Origin: Nanobdellota archaeon
GTDB taxonomy: Archaea; Nanobdellota; Nanobdellia; SCGC-AAA011-G17; VGLX01
Reading direction: 5' to 3'
Assembly (NCBI GenBank): GCA_018894775.1
Contig: JAHIPG010000114.1
Span: forward strand, 1 to 5,878
DNA length: 5,878 nucleotides
The notes beneath the pieces are model-generated. The model saw only the letters and a program-made list of their open reading frames with translations, was not told the origin of the DNA and did no database searches. A program made the position numbers and the translations under genes. The stretch's first letter is position 1, and each line of letters opens with the position of its first letter. Shown in pieces: positions 4,957 to 5,878 of this stretch.

Positions 4957-5538
4957 ATGAAACTGCCAAAAACATTTCGGCCAGACAAGGATCTTGAAGA
5001 GAAGACTAAGCAGTTGGTAAAGTCTGCTGGTGTGATAGCACATTTTGATGCCCGTCTAGATAATCTTTTTGAAGGCTGTAAAGATTTTATAAAGAAGACA
5101 GGGATTGCAGGAGTTGAGGAGGCTTACCATATCGCTCAGGATATAATCGGGGACATTAATTATTCTATGACTGATGTTGAAGAGTTGAGTGCTAAGATTA
5201 AGAAAGGTCCTAGTAAGCTTGGTTTTTACTTTTCTGCTCTTGTTAATAGGGTTATCCCTGATGGTGGTGTTATTACTTTAGATCTTAATTGGACTTTTGA
5301 TGGTGTTGGATGTTATCTTGATAAAGGTCTTCTTCAGATTAATGGTGATGTGGGTAATTTTGCAGGGGCTTACATTGATGGTGGTGAGATCTATATAGCA
5401 GGAAGTACTCAGGATTATTTAGCGCATAATTCTAAGTCTGGAACCATAATAGTCCAAGGGATTTTGGGTAAGATATCTGAAGATACATCTACTAATGTTA
5501 TGATCTATAATAAGATGGAGAAGGTGTGGCCAAGATGA
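4957..5538 (+). CDS. orf11: tagged type B protein with shortened beta-helix, 193 aa
   Basis: The tag MKLPKTFR and PDKDLEEKTKQL lead into a helical domain with D-V-E-E-L-S-A-K-I and the signature L-G-F-Y-F-S-A-L-V-N-R-V-I at 88-100, so the N-terminal 120 residues are clearly type B. The beta-helix starts near residue 116 but has only three 19-residue units (123-179) and a short cap, against five units in orf9 and orf10. Its repeats are also more divergent: G-N-F-A-G-A-Y-I-D-G-G-E-I is the best-kept turn, and the later ones lose the T-G-x-x-M-x-G-G pattern. The C-terminus is EKVWPR rather than RRDC. It starts 3 nt after orf10, with AGGAG at 4939-4943 (13-nt spacing), and overlaps orf12 by ATGA. 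Soluble; no catalytic motif seen. Confidence 0.85.
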   Translation: MKLPKTFRPDKDLEEKTKQLVKSAGVIAHFDARLDNLFEGCKDFIKKTGIAGVEEAYHIAQDIIGDINYSMTDVEELSAKIKKGPSKLGFYFSALVNRVIPDGGVITLDLNWTFDGVGCYLDKGLLQINGDVGNFAGAYIDGGEIYIAGSTQDYLAHNSKSGTIIVQGILGKISEDTSTNVMIYNKMEKVWPR

Positions 5539-5878
5539 AGTTCCCTAAGAGTTTCAGGAAGGAGAATTTGGATTATAAGATTGATAAATTGTTGAAAGAA
5601 GACAATAAAGGTAAGACTGATTATGATCCTAAAGCTGTCCAGCAATTATTCATGAGTATTAATGATTATCTTGGTGAAGTTTTTGATCCTAAGAGCGACA
5701 TGGCTTTTATTAGATGGAGGATGATGGCTGTTATGGAGAAAGGTTTCATCAGTGAGCTCTCCTATACTGAAAAGGATTTGCAGAAGTTCTGCAGGAGCAT
5801 TAAGATAACAAATCAGAGGAATGATATGTATCTTGGTATTTATGTTTCATATCTTGCTAATAGGATTATACCTAATAA
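5535..5878 (+). CDS. orf12: N-terminal part of a tagged type B protein (runs off the window)
   Basis: An open frame of 114 complete codons from the ATG overlapping the orf11 stop to the window edge, with no stop. The tag reads MKFPKSFR, phenylalanine at position 3 being unique here, followed by KENLDYKIDKLLKED. The rest is helical, with a hydrophobic, methionine-rich patch near W-R-M-M-A-V-M, and reaches the type B signature as L-G-I-Y-V-S-Y-L-A-N-R-I-I at residues 100-112. In orf9-11 this signature comes just before the beta-helix, so a GXGXG-type domain is expected beyond the window; this is a prediction, not seen. AAGGTG at 5521-5526 stands 8 nt before the start. The array clearly continues to the right. 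Confidence 0.8.
   Translation, partial: MKFPKSFRKENLDYKIDKLLKEDNKGKTDYDPKAVQQLFMSINDYLGEVFDPKSDMAFIRWRMMAVMEKGFISELSYTEKDLQKFCRSIKITNQRNDMYLGIYVSYLANRIIPN

Overview
The window is a dense, one-strand array of small paralogous genes from an AT-rich genome. Twelve reading frames lie head to tail on the + strand, with gaps of 30 nt or less and several 4-nt ATGA stop/start overlaps. I see no RNA gene, transposase, CRISPR array, terminator or convincing promoter, so the array looks like part of one polycistronic unit entering from the left and leaving on the right. TAA, TAG and TGA all act as stops (standard code). Arginine is mostly AGA/AGG and ATA isoleucine is common. Most starts have a GGAGG- or AAGGAG-type ribosome binding site. 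This fits an AT-rich archaeon (my weak guess is a DPANN-type lineage) but does not exclude a bacterium or a large virus.

The unifying feature is an N-terminal tag, M-[KR]-[ILF]-P-[KNE]-[ST]-F-R, usually followed by a charged stretch and a helix. It opens ten of the eleven genes whose starts are visible, although the bodies behind it belong to different types. Type A (orf1 fragment at 1-60, orf2 63-683, orf3 680-1282, orf4 1279-1875, orf5 1872-2480) is a soluble alpha/beta protein of about 200 residues ending in a block F-[NS]-x-x-(G)H-[ND]-x-K-[LI] followed by a terminal strand. Orf6 (2482-2664) is a 60-residue tagged mini-protein. Orf7 (2695-2814) is a 39-residue untagged ORF with a good ribosome binding site. 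Orf8 (2840-3553) carries the tag, a diverged type-A-like core and a two-helix membrane hairpin. Type B (orf9 3550-4254, orf10 4258-4953, orf11 4957-5538, partial orf12 from 5535) joins the tag to a helical domain and, in the three complete copies, a 19-residue-repeat beta-helix of the GXGXG kind known from the C-terminal domain of the glutamate synthase large subunit and from formylmethanofuran dehydrogenase subunit C. No catalytic domain of either enzyme is present.

How the genes work together is inference. A shared, strictly N-terminal motif on soluble, membrane-anchored and beta-helical bodies suggests that all products dock onto, or are sorted by, one common partner, with the bodies diversified by duplication, recombination and repeat-number change. 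Signs of ongoing shuffling include a 35-nt perfect identity between the 5' ends of orf2 and orf3, a 114-bp superperiod in the beta-helices, a difference of exactly two repeats between orf10 and orf11, and a compositionally foreign patch inside orf9. I recognise no named gene here and assign no biochemical activity.
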